DNA of 40,400 bases from Planctomycetota bacterium (GTDB lineage Bacteria > Planctomycetota > Planctomycetia > Gemmatales > Gemmataceae): NCBI GenBank assembly GCA_021809185.1, contig JAKBAI010000017.1, positions 1-40,400 of the forward strand, in the 5' to 3' direction. Below, piece by piece: positions 8,428 through 17,153 of this stretch; within the stretch, counting starts at the first letter, position 1, and every line of letters begins with the position of its first letter. The notes beneath the pieces were generated by a model. That model ran no database searches, was not told the DNA's origin, and was given only the letters and a program-made list of their open reading frames with translations. The position numbers were made by a program, and so were the translations under genes.

Positions 8428-9519
8428 ATGAGTATTACTAAAAAGAAAAAACGTGCCGAATACGATGAAGATTTTTTTTCCAGTTCTCGCATGTCGTTTG
8501 GTGAGCATTTAAACGAACTTCGCATAAGAATGTGGAATGCGATAAAAGGGTTACTCTTCTTTTTACTGATAGGATTTTTACTTGATGGAGTTGGGGAGAG
8601 CCTTGGGTGGAAAAATTTTGGTATTGGTCGGCCCATGCTTCGATTTATCATCTCCCCCGTAAAAGCACAACTAAAGGCATTTTATGAAGAACGAGCAAAT
8701 GAACTTCCACAAAAGCTAGAAGAACTCAAAAACGATCCTAAGAAATATGAAGAATCTTTTATTGAAATGCCTGCTCGACTTTCAGCGAAATCACTCGAGA
8801 GTCATTTCCCTCAATTAAAAAATCAGGATCCCGAAAAAGATGAGATCGAAATTGTGTTGAAATTATCGACTCAATATATTGCTTATACACAGAAAAAAGG
8901 GGATTTGGAGTTGGATTCCTCTGAATTTCTAAAATCACTGGGAGTAACGGAACCTTTCATGGTTTACTTTAAGGTCTCGTTACTCTGTGGAATCGTTCTT
9001 TCCTGCCCATGGATTTTTTATCAATTTTGGGCTTTTGTGGGTGCTGGTTTGTATCCCCATGAGAAACGTTATGTTCATGTTTATCTGCCTGTAAGCATCG
9101 GATTATTTTTACTTGGGGTGACCATGTGCCAATTCGTAGTCATCCCTGCCGCGGTGCATGCTCTCCTTGGTTTCAATAACTGGATAGGCGTTGATCCCGA
9201 TCTTCGTCTAAATGAATGGTTAGGATTTGCCATCATTTTACCCCTTGTTTTTGGAGTCTCCTTTCAGACACCGCTTGTCATGTTTTTTTTGACACGCATT
9301 CATTTATTTACCTGGCAAACTTATTGGGACCGTTGGCGTTATGCAGTGATGATTCTCGCTATTTTTTCTGCTGTAATTACTCCAACGCCTGATGCTTTGA
9401 CCATGATGTATCTTTTTCTGCCGATGTTTGGTTTGTACTGTCTTGGGGTATTCGTATGCTGGTGGTATCCAGTAACTCCATTTTTTGAAGAAACCAATGT
9501 CGATGAAATTGCGATATAG
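8428..9519 (+). CDS. tatC: Sec-independent translocase subunit TatC
   Basis: Membrane core of the twin-arginine export system, which receives signal peptides of folded substrates. The diagnostic N-terminal HLNELRIRM (H27, E30) and the YPHEKRY segment (E212, matching the conserved Glu of the cytoplasmic loop) are present, followed by the remaining helices to about residue 350. At 363 residues it is about 100 longer than typical TatC. The excess is a charged, helix-prone insert between helices 1 and 2 (about residues 82-172), on the outer face. No tatA/tatB lies nearby. The ATG has only a weak upstream AAGG. It converges on comEC. Confidence 0.95.
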   Translation: MSITKKKKRAEYDEDFFSSSRMSFGEHLNELRIRMWNAIKGLLFFLLIGFLLDGVGESLGWKNFGIGRPMLRFIISPVKAQLKAFYEERANELPQKLEELKNDPKKYEESFIEMPARLSAKSLESHFPQLKNQDPEKDEIEIVLKLSTQYIAYTQKKGDLELDSSEFLKSLGVTEPFMVYFKVSLLCGIVLSCPWIFYQFWAFVGAGLYPHEKRYVHVYLPVSIGLFLLGVTMCQFVVIPAAVHALLGFNNWIGVDPDLRLNEWLGFAIILPLVFGVSFQTPLVMFFLTRIHLFTWQTYWDRWRYAVMILAIFSAVITPTPDALTMMYLFLPMFGLYCLGVFVCWWYPVTPFFEETNVDEIAI

Positions 9520-9575
9520 GTTTGGCTAGGGGGATTTGGATTTTTTGAATCGATACAAATCTGTTCCGAAAACCG

Positions 9576-12218
9576 TTAGTTCTGAAGCGGTCCTCGATGA
9601 ATAACTTGGATTTCTTTCGTTGCGAAACTGTGAAGAGTCAATCCCGATTGATGGCTTCTTATTTCTATCGCCCCATGTTTCCAAGTACTCCAGAACGGAA
9701 TCCCTTGCCAATTCTGATCGATAGCAGGATGCTCGAGCTGTCTAGGTGCCCCCTGGCTAGAAAGGATCCATTTCGGGGTCGACCAGGATAACCACTTAGG
9801 ATTCAAAGCACCTAAACTGCCATGGTGGGGCGCCATGAGAATATCGACTGGTTGAGCCGGTAAGGAAAATAATCTCCGTTGCCCATTTTTTTCCAAATCT
9901 CCCGTGAGTAAAATTCGATGCCCTCGATGTTCTAGTAACATGGTAAGACTGCGTTCATTTTCTGTTTCCAGGTTCTTGGCCTCGACATTATTTCTATCTA
10001 ATGGTGATGAGAAAGGGGGGTGAAGTATTTCGATACTCAAATTTCCTGCTTGCAGATAATCCCCAGCACTGACAATACGAATAGGAACTCCATATCTTTG
10101 AACCGCTTCCAGAGTTTCCGAAACCGCACTCAACGATTTGCTCATAAAACTTGAACTAAAGGAGATCTGTTGAACCTGAAATTTATCGAGCAACCCAGGA
10201 ATTGCATTGTAGTGATCGTTATCAGCATGGGAAATTAATATCTCGTTTATTACTCTTATCCCGCGCGACCATAAAAAAGGAGCTAGAATTGTTTCAGCGA
10301 TTTCTGGTCGATTCAATGAGCCGGAATCATAGAGGATAACTTGACCATTTTCTGTTTCGATGACGGTACACCCCCCTTGCCCAACTGCTAGAAATGTAAC
10401 TCGAAGCTCATCGGGACTATTTGGGAGTGAGATTTGAATACCGGCGAAAATGAGCCAAGAGACGATCAATCCGAGTTGCCATTTTCTTATCGAATTATTT
10501 CTTAAATAATTAGAAGAACGGTCTTCTTGCCGATCTAAACTATTATTCGACTTGCTTGATCGGTTTTTGGACTTGTTGCTCCCTTTCCACCTTATATAGA
10601 AATCGTAAACCCATGGATACGCCAAGAATAGAACGATGAGAAGATAAAATATCATTACCCAGGTCAACGAGATATTTGGAAAATACCAACAGCCGGTGTT
10701 GAATCGATCCATGGTATGGACCAGCAGATCGCAGCATTCTAGACAGCTTTGCGTTATCCAGCCAGGAAAAAATGCAAGAAAAGGGACTAGGGCATGACAG
10801 AGCACGAGCATTAATCCAGAGATTAAGGCGATCGTAGTTAATAACACAATGGGAGGGCCGATAATCAGTCCTGACCATGAAAAAATATTTTGCCAATAAA
10901 CAACCAGTGGGGACAAAATAATAGTAATCATAAAGCCCAGCCGATAACTTTCCCAGATCGAAAAAATCAACCAACGAATCATGCGTTCGGAGAGTGAGCG
11001 ACTTTCATCCACCACTTTTTCCAAAGCGGACTTTTCCACCTTGGGAAACCAGATTGGCATCCCCCAGATAAGGATGGCTACAGCAAGGAACGATAGCTGA
11101 AAACCGTTTTGAAACAGATCAGCTGGTTTCCATAATAAGATAATAAACCAGGCAAGGGACAAACTTTGAAATGGAGTTACTAATTTACGGAAGAAAATTC
11201 CTGAAGAACTGATTAGAACGACAATTGCAGCTCGCATTGCTGAGGGTTTACCACCAGTTAGAATGGCATACAAAAATAAGATCACCGTTATAATAAGAAT
11301 TCGAGTTTTAGGTCGAATTTGAAAAAATCGGAGACCCCATTCTAAAAAGAAACCTAGGATCACTAAATGTTGCCCAGAAATAGCCAAAACGTGAACAACA
11401 CCTGTACGAATATAAAGATTCCAATCTCGGTTCGTCAATGTAGATCCCTCGCCAAATAACAACGCCATTCCAATCCCACTTGTTTTTTCGTCGAGATGAT
11501 TCTGAATTGTCTGATTCCCCATGCTGCGTAGTTGATTGAGCCAAGCAGTAATCGAAAAGTCTCCTCCAGATTCCAAACGGGCGATAGTTTCCAGTTTTTT
11601 TCTGATCCGAATTTCACAATGAATCCCCTGATCTGCGAACCATCTCTGGCGATTAAATTCTCCCGGATTTTTAGGCGCATTGAGTTTTGTCAACCAGCCT
11701 GTCAGTTCAACTTTATCTCCCTGATGTAAACCATGATTCGATGCGGTATAGATTAAGATCGATTTTCCAGATATGGTAAGCCAGAGATTATTACTAAATA
11801 TACTTTTTACTTCCAAAGGGATATAAGTTGGGCTTTCCATTTCGATTCGCTGGTAATATGGGTTCTTGGCTCGCCAGTGAATTTGTGGTTCTTCAGCAAT
11901 TATTGCCCTGACTTGAATTAGTTTAGGGTTCTCATCTGCTAACTTAGATATATCGTTGGGGCCTATGTTTCGATGTTCTAGAAAATGATAGATTCCCCCC
12001 AAACCGATCCAAGCACTGAAAAGGAAAATCCAGTTTGGGTAGTTCTTTTTCCAAACAAAGTAAGCCCATAAACCAAGTGAAAGTAAGAGAAGGAAGACAA
12101 AATATAGTTCTGAAATTAGTTCCAATCGATCAAGACAAATGCCAAGGGTATATCCCGAAATCATTGGAAACGCGGGGAATCGTCGTAATAAATAAGAAGC
12201 GAATTCGGTAGTTTGCAT
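9576..12218 (-). CDS. comEC: ComEC/Rec2-type DNA uptake channel with metallo-hydrolase domain
   Basis: Inner-membrane channel for single-stranded DNA in natural transformation. The order is classical: N-terminal DUF4131-like soluble region between membrane helices (about 30-190), the 'competence' membrane domain with VLAISGQHL and SAMRAAIVVL (about 220-520), a hydrophilic linker, then a beta-lactamase-fold domain starting LRVTFLAVGQGG and holding the metal motif SHADNDH and the later APHHGS. About 880 residues, full length for the fused form. The ATG at 12216-12218 is preferred to an upstream in-frame TTG (12231), though neither has a good SD. No other competence gene is in the window. Convergent with tatC, divergent from aroB. 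Confidence 0.94.
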   Translation of the reverse strand: MQTTEFASYLLRRFPAFPMISGYTLGICLDRLELISELYFVFLLLLSLGLWAYFVWKKNYPNWIFLFSAWIGLGGIYHFLEHRNIGPNDISKLADENPKLIQVRAIIAEEPQIHWRAKNPYYQRIEMESPTYIPLEVKSIFSNNLWLTISGKSILIYTASNHGLHQGDKVELTGWLTKLNAPKNPGEFNRQRWFADQGIHCEIRIRKKLETIARLESGGDFSITAWLNQLRSMGNQTIQNHLDEKTSGIGMALLFGEGSTLTNRDWNLYIRTGVVHVLAISGQHLVILGFFLEWGLRFFQIRPKTRILIITVILFLYAILTGGKPSAMRAAIVVLISSSGIFFRKLVTPFQSLSLAWFIILLWKPADLFQNGFQLSFLAVAILIWGMPIWFPKVEKSALEKVVDESRSLSERMIRWLIFSIWESYRLGFMITIILSPLVVYWQNIFSWSGLIIGPPIVLLTTIALISGLMLVLCHALVPFLAFFPGWITQSCLECCDLLVHTMDRFNTGCWYFPNISLTWVMIFYLLIVLFLAYPWVYDFYIRWKGSNKSKNRSSKSNNSLDRQEDRSSNYLRNNSIRKWQLGLIVSWLIFAGIQISLPNSPDELRVTFLAVGQGGCTVIETENGQVILYDSGSLNRPEIAETILAPFLWSRGIRVINEILISHADNDHYNAIPGLLDKFQVQQISFSSSFMSKSLSAVSETLEAVQRYGVPIRIVSAGDYLQAGNLSIEILHPPFSSPLDRNNVEAKNLETENERSLTMLLEHRGHRILLTGDLEKNGQRRLFSLPAQPVDILMAPHHGSLGALNPKWLSWSTPKWILSSQGAPRQLEHPAIDQNWQGIPFWSTWKHGAIEIRSHQSGLTLHSFATKEIQVIHRGPLQN

Positions 12219-12940
12219 AAGTTTTTTACGCAATCAGTTATTTAATTGCCGGTCGAGCGATAATATTTTTCTAGTCACTCAAACGATTTCTAGATTATTC
12301 TTAGAGACTATCTCATCATGATAAAATTTATAAGCAAAGATCACGAAATAACTTAATCATTTATGGGGCAGCCCACGAGACGAATCTCAGATAGCGCCTT
12401 GGCTGAAAAATCAACAATATTTAGCTAGCAGAGAACACCATGGGAAAACCTTCAGAAATCTACTAATCGGGTAAAACTGAAATCTCTCGTGATTAAAATT
12501 AAAAATTATTAAGTATCGAGAACAGAGAGATCAGCGAGTGAAATCCTTCAAAGAATCTACTTGTATTTTAAAGCTGGATTCTCTGATGAATAATTCTATA
12601 ACTCGTTCTATACTCCGAGACCTCACCTTGCTGAGATCAATTTCTGTGATCTCCTTAGCTGATGAATATAACGACCTTAAAATAGGAGATTTTCCTCATC
12701 AAAGACATTTCATCTAAGACAGTTATATAGGACAGTTACTCACGATCAACGACTTCCCAAGATTCTTGGCAACTGTTATTTTGAATTCTCTCTTTGATTC
12801 CTATCTTCTGATCTATAAACTAAACAAGTATATTTTTATTTCGGTATTTTGGTAGTGATTTCAAGCGAGGAAGAAGATAGGTATATCCGATCTATTGTTT
12901 TCTCGATTCTGGTATAACTAAAAACTTAAGAAAATCATTC
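12219..12940. other. divergent spacer comEC / aroB
   Basis: About 720 bp without a supportable gene. It contains a hairpin at 12630-12659 (7-bp stem GAGATCA/TGATCTC closed by an outer GCT/AGC) and an aroB-side promoter candidate. No known structured RNA was recognised. Confidence 0.45.
12910..12918 (+). promoter_or_regulatory. extended -10 promoter candidate for aroB
   Basis: TGG-TATAAC fits an extended -10 element 22 nt before the aroB ATG. No good -35 is present at 17 nt. A similar TGG-TATAAA precedes the nuclease-helicase gene. Confidence 0.35.
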
Positions 12941-14041
12941 ATGCGATCCGTCAAAGTTCATTTAGCCGATCATCGAGATTATCCGATTGTGATTGGCCAA
13001 AATAGGCTGCAAGAATTACCTCTATTCTTGGACCAATGTTTGCAACAAAAAGAAAAAAAGAGGCGAGCAGTTCTAGTATTTGTTGATGAAAAAGTTAAAT
13101 CTCAAGGCTTTGAGTTAATTAATATCCTATCCGGCAGGGGATTCGAGATTCACTCAATGATTATCCCATCTGGAGAGTCATCAAAATCGCTCGCCCAATT
13201 GAGTACGATTTACGATTTCTGTGCGGAGAAATCGTTGACTCGGCAAACTGTTGTGATCACTCTAGGTGGAGGAGTTGTAGGAGATCTTGGGGGATTCGTA
13301 GCCGCAACCTATAATCGTGGGATGGATTTTATTCAAATTCCAACAACATTATTGGCAATGGTTGATAGTTCAGTTGGCGGGAAAGTTGGGATCAATCACT
13401 CTGGCGGGAAGAATTTAATTGGCGCTTTTCACCAACCACGAGGAGTTTGGATCGATTTGAACTATCTTGAGACACTCCCCCAGAGAGAATTTCTTAGTGG
13501 ACTGGCGGAAGTTGTCAAATATGGAGTGATTTTAGATGAATCGTTTTTTGTCTATCTAGAAAAAAATTCGCAATCGATCATCGCCAAAGAAAACAACATC
13601 TTGCAGGATATTATTCAGCGCAGTTGTGAATTAAAAGCAGAGGTAGTAAAAAACGATGAGCATGAATTAACTGGGTTGCGAATGATCTTGAATTATGGTC
13701 ATACTTTTGCTCATGCATTTGAAACGATAAGTAATTATGGGGAACTACTTCATGGGGAAGCGGTCTCCATTGGGATGATAGTTGCCAGTCGGTTTGCTCA
13801 AATGCGCGGGTACATTTCCGAAGAAGTTACTCAGAGACAGATTCGATTGTTACAAACTTTTAACTTACCAGTGAAACCCAAAAAAGAATGGGAAACAGAT
13901 CAATTAATTCGCATTATGAAACGTGACAAAAAATCAACCGTTGGCCAGCTTAGGCTCATTTTACCTACTCGAATTGGGGAAGTGAAATTGTTCTCCGATA
14001 TTGAAGAGCGAGAGGTTAAAGAGGTTCTACAAGTCCGATGA
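12941..14041 (+). CDS. aroB: 3-dehydroquinate synthase
   Basis: Converts DAHP to 3-dehydroquinate, step 2 of the shikimate pathway, using NAD and a divalent metal. 366 residues, the usual length. It has the NAD loop GGGVVGDLGGFVAATY, the PTTLLAMVDSSVGGK and GKNLIGAFHQP active-site segments, the metal ligands in GLAEVVKYG, and the two His regions NYGHTFAHAFE and LHGEAVS. The stop overlaps the start of the next gene by 4 nt (ATGA), so the two are translationally coupled. No other aro gene is present. Confidence 0.97.
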   Translation: MRSVKVHLADHRDYPIVIGQNRLQELPLFLDQCLQQKEKKRRAVLVFVDEKVKSQGFELINILSGRGFEIHSMIIPSGESSKSLAQLSTIYDFCAEKSLTRQTVVITLGGGVVGDLGGFVAATYNRGMDFIQIPTTLLAMVDSSVGGKVGINHSGGKNLIGAFHQPRGVWIDLNYLETLPQREFLSGLAEVVKYGVILDESFFVYLEKNSQSIIAKENNILQDIIQRSCELKAEVVKNDEHELTGLRMILNYGHTFAHAFETISNYGELLHGEAVSIGMIVASRFAQMRGYISEEVTQRQIRLLQTFNLPVKPKKEWETDQLIRIMKRDKKSTVGQLRLILPTRIGEVKLFSDIEEREVKEVLQVR

Positions 14042-15267
14042 ACGGAAAAAACTGGATCCTTTTTATTCAAAATCGGCTTATTTATGTGCGTTGGACAGCT
14101 TGTTTTTTGTGGTTAAGCTGGTGGATTTGGCTACTCTTGGCGAGTACGGGTATTATCCATGAGAAAAATCGGTTATTTACCGATCATATGGCTTTTTACG
14201 CGGCAGGGCGAATGATTCTCGATGGTGAAGGGGAGCACCTTTACGACTATGATTGGACATTCCATTATCAGCCTAAGTTGATTGGCATCGAGGATGAAGA
14301 ACAACTTACCGCATTTAGAAATCCCCCTTTTTACGCATTGCTTTATGTTCCTACTTCTGGCCTTCCTTATCGAGTATCATTCTGGATCTGGAGTCTTATA
14401 GCCATTGGGTTATTCTGGTTTAGCTTATCTTGGTTGGGAGTCAAAAATCGCCTGTCGACTTTGTTATGGTGTACTAGTTTTTACCCACTCTTCACCGTCA
14501 TTTCTTTTGGGCAAAATTCTTTATTGAGTTTTGCTTGCTTCTCTCTCGGTTATCGATTTTTACAACGGGATCAAAAGTTGTTAGCAGGTTTGGTTCTTGG
14601 GTTATTGGCATTTAAACCTACTCTTTTAATTGGTGTTGTGCTTTGGTGGTTGGTAGAATTTCGAAAGTATCGGCGATGTTGGATAGGGATGATTATTACA
14701 GGGATATTTCTATGGGCGATCAGTTTGATTTTCATCCCACGAGAATCGTATTTATTCTTTCAAAATCTGCCTGAGATCGCTGGGTATGCTAAAGAGGAAT
14801 TTTACAATCATCATACCACCCGATCGTTCTGGTTCTATCTTTTAGGATCTTCTCAAAATTGGGGAGTCGTATTAGGCGGGATTACTTCTTTATTCTTGGG
14901 ATCATTTTTAATCTATGCGTTCATTAAATACCGACCTCCTCTTACTTATCAATATAGTCTAGTAGTTTTTTATACTCTTTTACTATCTCCTCATGCACTG
15001 ATTTATGAATGGTCTTTATCGCTAATCCCTGCGCTCTTATTGAGGAAATATCTGGAGGCATCGACCAATCAATGGCTCTATTATTGTGCTATCAGCTGGG
15101 TAGTTTTACTGATCTCTACGCAGTTGACAAAATGGCAAGCACAACTTTTCAATCAATGGGCTATCGATATTAGTTGTCCAGTGATGGTTTGGATCGGTGT
15201 AAAATTGGTTTTGGAAATGAAGCGAGTTCATTTTAACGAGAACCAAAATGAGATTATGACTACTTGA
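14038..15267 (+). CDS. GT87/DUF2029-family polyprenyl-dependent membrane glycosyltransferase
   Basis: A 409-residue protein with about ten hydrophobic segments. The segment DHMAFYAAGRMILDGEGEHLYD, after the first helix, matches the acidic catalytic loop of the GT87 (PimE-like) family, and FRNPPFYALLYVP follows it, as in many DUF2029 proteins. Members are thought to move a sugar from a polyprenyl-phosphate donor on the outer face of the membrane; the acceptor here is unknown. It overlaps aroB by 4 nt and probably depends on it for translation, but no metabolic link is evident. Confidence 0.82.
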   Translation: MNGKNWILFIQNRLIYVRWTACFLWLSWWIWLLLASTGIIHEKNRLFTDHMAFYAAGRMILDGEGEHLYDYDWTFHYQPKLIGIEDEEQLTAFRNPPFYALLYVPTSGLPYRVSFWIWSLIAIGLFWFSLSWLGVKNRLSTLLWCTSFYPLFTVISFGQNSLLSFACFSLGYRFLQRDQKLLAGLVLGLLAFKPTLLIGVVLWWLVEFRKYRRCWIGMIITGIFLWAISLIFIPRESYLFFQNLPEIAGYAKEEFYNHHTTRSFWFYLLGSSQNWGVVLGGITSLFLGSFLIYAFIKYRPPLTYQYSLVVFYTLLLSPHALIYEWSLSLIPALLLRKYLEASTNQWLYYCAISWVVLLISTQLTKWQAQLFNQWAIDISCPVMVWIGVKLVLEMKRVHFNENQNEIMTT

Positions 15268-15341
15268 TAAGTCCAATCTCTTGAAGGAGACTCGAAATGA
15301 ACTCGTCTTAAAGATTATCAATTTGAAAGAAAATTAAAGCT

Positions 15342-15385
15342 AAAACGGAAGGGATGCTCAAAAACTCTCGAAGTTCATCCATCCC
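15342..15385 (-). terminator. probable rpsT terminator
   Basis: In the minus direction GGGATG pairs with CATCCC, with an inner AACT/AGTT stem, followed by TTCCGTTTT. It begins 30 nt after the rpsT stop. The internal loop and interrupted T-run make it imperfect. Confidence 0.45.
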
Positions 15386-15414
15386 ATTATTTGTCAAACC
15401 TAGATTAATAAGAT

Positions 15415-15681
15415 CTAGCTTTTCACGGGATTTAGCTTTTTCGCGAGCTGCGATTTCTTTCGTGCAGCTTGATTTTTGTGAATAATCCCTTTCGCTGCTG
15501 CTTTGTCCAATTTTTTAAAGCACAGCTTAAGATCTGAAAGTTTTTGTTCAGGAGTTCCCGATTGAAGTACTGTTTGGAACGACTTCAATTGAAAGCGAAG
15601 AGCTTTCTTTACTTCGCGATTATGTTCGCGGCGGGATCTATTTTGTCGTAGCGCTTTTTTGGCACTTTTTGTGTGTGGCAT
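15415..15681 (-). CDS. rpsT: 30S ribosomal protein bS20
   Basis: Binds 16S rRNA in the body of the small subunit. The chosen ATG (15679-15681) gives the standard N-terminus MPHTKSAKKALRQ and 88 residues, the family length. An in-frame ATG 24 nt upstream would add eight residues not seen in S20 proteins. The sequence is very basic, with the typical KAAAKGIIHKNQAARKKS C-terminal segment. A strong terminator separates it from tsf upstream, so it probably has its own promoter within 15682-15748, although none is obvious. Confidence 0.96.
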   Translation of the reverse strand: MPHTKSAKKALRQNRSRREHNREVKKALRFQLKSFQTVLQSGTPEQKLSDLKLCFKKLDKAAAKGIIHKNQAARKKSQLAKKLNPVKS

Positions 15682-15748
15682 ACCGTTTATCCAATCATCT
15701 TTCAAAAAACTAGTTTTATGTAAATTACAATATCAAATATTTGAGCGT

Positions 15749-15780
15749 TTAAAAGAATCGAGAGAAGACTTTCTCTCGAT
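15749..15780 (-). terminator. tsf intrinsic terminator
   Basis: A 10-bp perfect stem (15757-15766 with 15771-15780) with tetraloop GACT, followed in the minus direction by TCTTTT. It starts 50 nt after the tsf stop codon and ends the rpsB-tsf transcript before rpsT. Confidence 0.8.
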
Positions 15781-15829
15781 CGTGAACTTATTTAAGAAAT
15801 TCTGTTTTCATAATTATAGAGGTATAAAA

Positions 15830-16699
15830 TTACCCTAATGAAACTTCACCGATCTTGATTCGAATAAAAGATACTAGGGTCAGTTTTTGTTCCAATAAAA
15901 GATCTGAAATCTTTTTCCCAGGGTATTTGCTTTGGTTACTAATTTCTTGTTCCAACAATACTCGTTCGGAGAGCCAGTCTCTCAGCTGACCTTCAAGAAT
16001 TTTTTCCAGGATATTAGCCGGTTTTCCTTTTGTTTTTGGATCTTCCGCAATCGAACTACGTAATATTTCGGACTGCTTTTGAACTTCATCAGCGGGAACC
16101 TGATCACGAGTCATATACTGTGGATTCATGGCACCGATATGAGCTGAAATATCACGAAGAACTTCTTGTTTGGAAATGGTTCCATTCACTTCCAGTAAGA
16201 CGGCAAAACTTCCATCATGATGCACATATTCTCCATACTGAGAACCGCTTAATCTTTGGAAAGCATGAACCTTCATATTTTCGCGAATTAGACCAATCAC
16301 TTCATTGAATCGATCCTGAACCGTTTTATTCCCCTGATTCAACAAGGGTTGGCTCATTAACTCTTCGATTGTCTTAGGATTTTGAACAGCAATATGATGG
16401 ACAACATCTTTAGCTAGAGCAATGAAATGTTCACTTTTTGTAACGGGTGCACTTTCACAACGGATATCCAATATAGCCGCGATCTTTTTTTCGTTATCAA
16501 AAAAAGTGATAGCTCGCCCCTCAGCGGTTTCGAGCGCAGCACGTTTGAAAGCGACTTTTGCAAATCTTTCTCTTAATATTTCTATAGCTTTTTGGGTATC
16601 CCCATTTGCTTCTTGCAGAGCGGTTTTACATTCCATCATGGGTAAATCGGTCCGCTTTCGTAAATCGTTGACCATAGCTGCAGTAATCGTCACACTCAT
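15830..16699 (-). CDS. tsf: elongation factor Ts
   Basis: Nucleotide-exchange factor that regenerates EF-Tu-GTP. The N-terminal UBA-like helix bundle (VNDLRKRTDLPMMECKTAL, residues 10-28) and the core domains are clear, and the length (289) is normal. An AGAGAG element precedes the ATG. At residues 81-86 the sequence is CESAPV, where most bacteria have CxTDFV: the Asp and Phe that insert into EF-Tu are replaced by Ala84 and Pro85. From memory, related planctomycete EF-Ts proteins share this, so it is probably a lineage trait and not decay. It lies 454 nt downstream of rpsB, across a structured spacer. Confidence 0.96.
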   Translation of the reverse strand: MSVTITAAMVNDLRKRTDLPMMECKTALQEANGDTQKAIEILRERFAKVAFKRAALETAEGRAITFFDNEKKIAAILDIRCESAPVTKSEHFIALAKDVVHHIAVQNPKTIEELMSQPLLNQGNKTVQDRFNEVIGLIRENMKVHAFQRLSGSQYGEYVHHDGSFAVLLEVNGTISKQEVLRDISAHIGAMNPQYMTRDQVPADEVQKQSEILRSSIAEDPKTKGKPANILEKILEGQLRDWLSERVLLEQEISNQSKYPGKKISDLLLEQKLTLVSFIRIKIGEVSLG

Positions 16700-16808
16700 T
16701 TTTTTCTCTCTTTAGCTTGAAATTTTCCATTGTTTCAAGTGTTATGTTTTCGCTTTTGCGTTACTAACTGTAGTTTTAAGTATACGAATTACAAGATCGG
16801 ATTGGGAG

Positions 16809-16845
16809 TATTTACATCTTCCAAAGTAAATATTTCCTGGAAGAT
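16809..16845 (-). promoter_or_regulatory. interleaved inverted repeats in the tsf leader
   Basis: In the transcript direction the order is ATCTTCC, TATTTAC, GGAAGAT, GTAAATA: two perfect 7-bp stems whose arms alternate. The last two arms have no gap, so a full pseudoknot is strained and two mutually exclusive hairpins are more likely. The element lies 110 nt before the tsf start. Confidence 0.5.
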
Positions 16846-16919
16846 TTTTCCGGCTTGCGTTTAAGTTTCATATTTACTTAAATTCAAAATATTTAATTAA
16901 TTCAATATATATCTTGAAT

Positions 16920-16955
16920 TTCAGAAATGATTGAATCATCCTCAATATTTCTGAA
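16920..16955 (-). promoter_or_regulatory. long hairpin in the rpsB-tsf spacer
   Basis: Arms 16920-16934 and 16942-16955 pair over 14 bp (TTCAGAAAT then ATTGA on the plus-strand left arm) with one bulged G and a 7-nt loop. No T-run follows in the transcript direction. Confidence 0.55.
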
Positions 16956-17014
16956 GGGGCAAACAAAGGTTGATAACAAAAATTGGTTCTGAAGAGACCA
17001 ATAAAAATTACAGA

Positions 17015-17043
17015 CTTTTCCCAGAAAACTATTTAGGGAAAAG
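17015..17043 (-). terminator. hairpin after rpsB, possible attenuator
   Basis: An 8-bp perfect stem CTTTTCCC/GGGAAAAG, loop 13 nt, about 110 nt after the rpsB stop. A TAATTTTTATT tract follows some 6 nt later, weaker than a standard terminator, so partial read-through into tsf is plausible. Confidence 0.4.
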
Positions 17044-17153
17044 CCTATGATTAAATAATCCAGTTGAATTCGATCAAACTATTAAATTCGATTATTCACA
17101 AAAATAAAACATCCCTGAAAAATCATAAAATTCATAGTACGAAAAAATACATA

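Larger units (their letters stand above)
16700..17153 (-). promoter_or_regulatory. structured rpsB-tsf spacer
   Basis: A 454-nt spacer with no gene but three RNA-structure candidates in the transcript direction: a hairpin at 17015-17043, a long hairpin at 16920-16955 and interleaved inverted repeats at 16809-16845. It could tune tsf relative to rpsB. Confidence 0.5.

Noticed and set aside
10543-10974. 143-codon minus-strand frame within comEC
   Set aside because: Offset frame over the membrane domain of comEC, which is intact.
16809-16845. Classical H-type pseudoknot
   Set aside because: The gap between the last two arms is zero, too short to cross a 7-bp stem; alternative hairpins are more likely.
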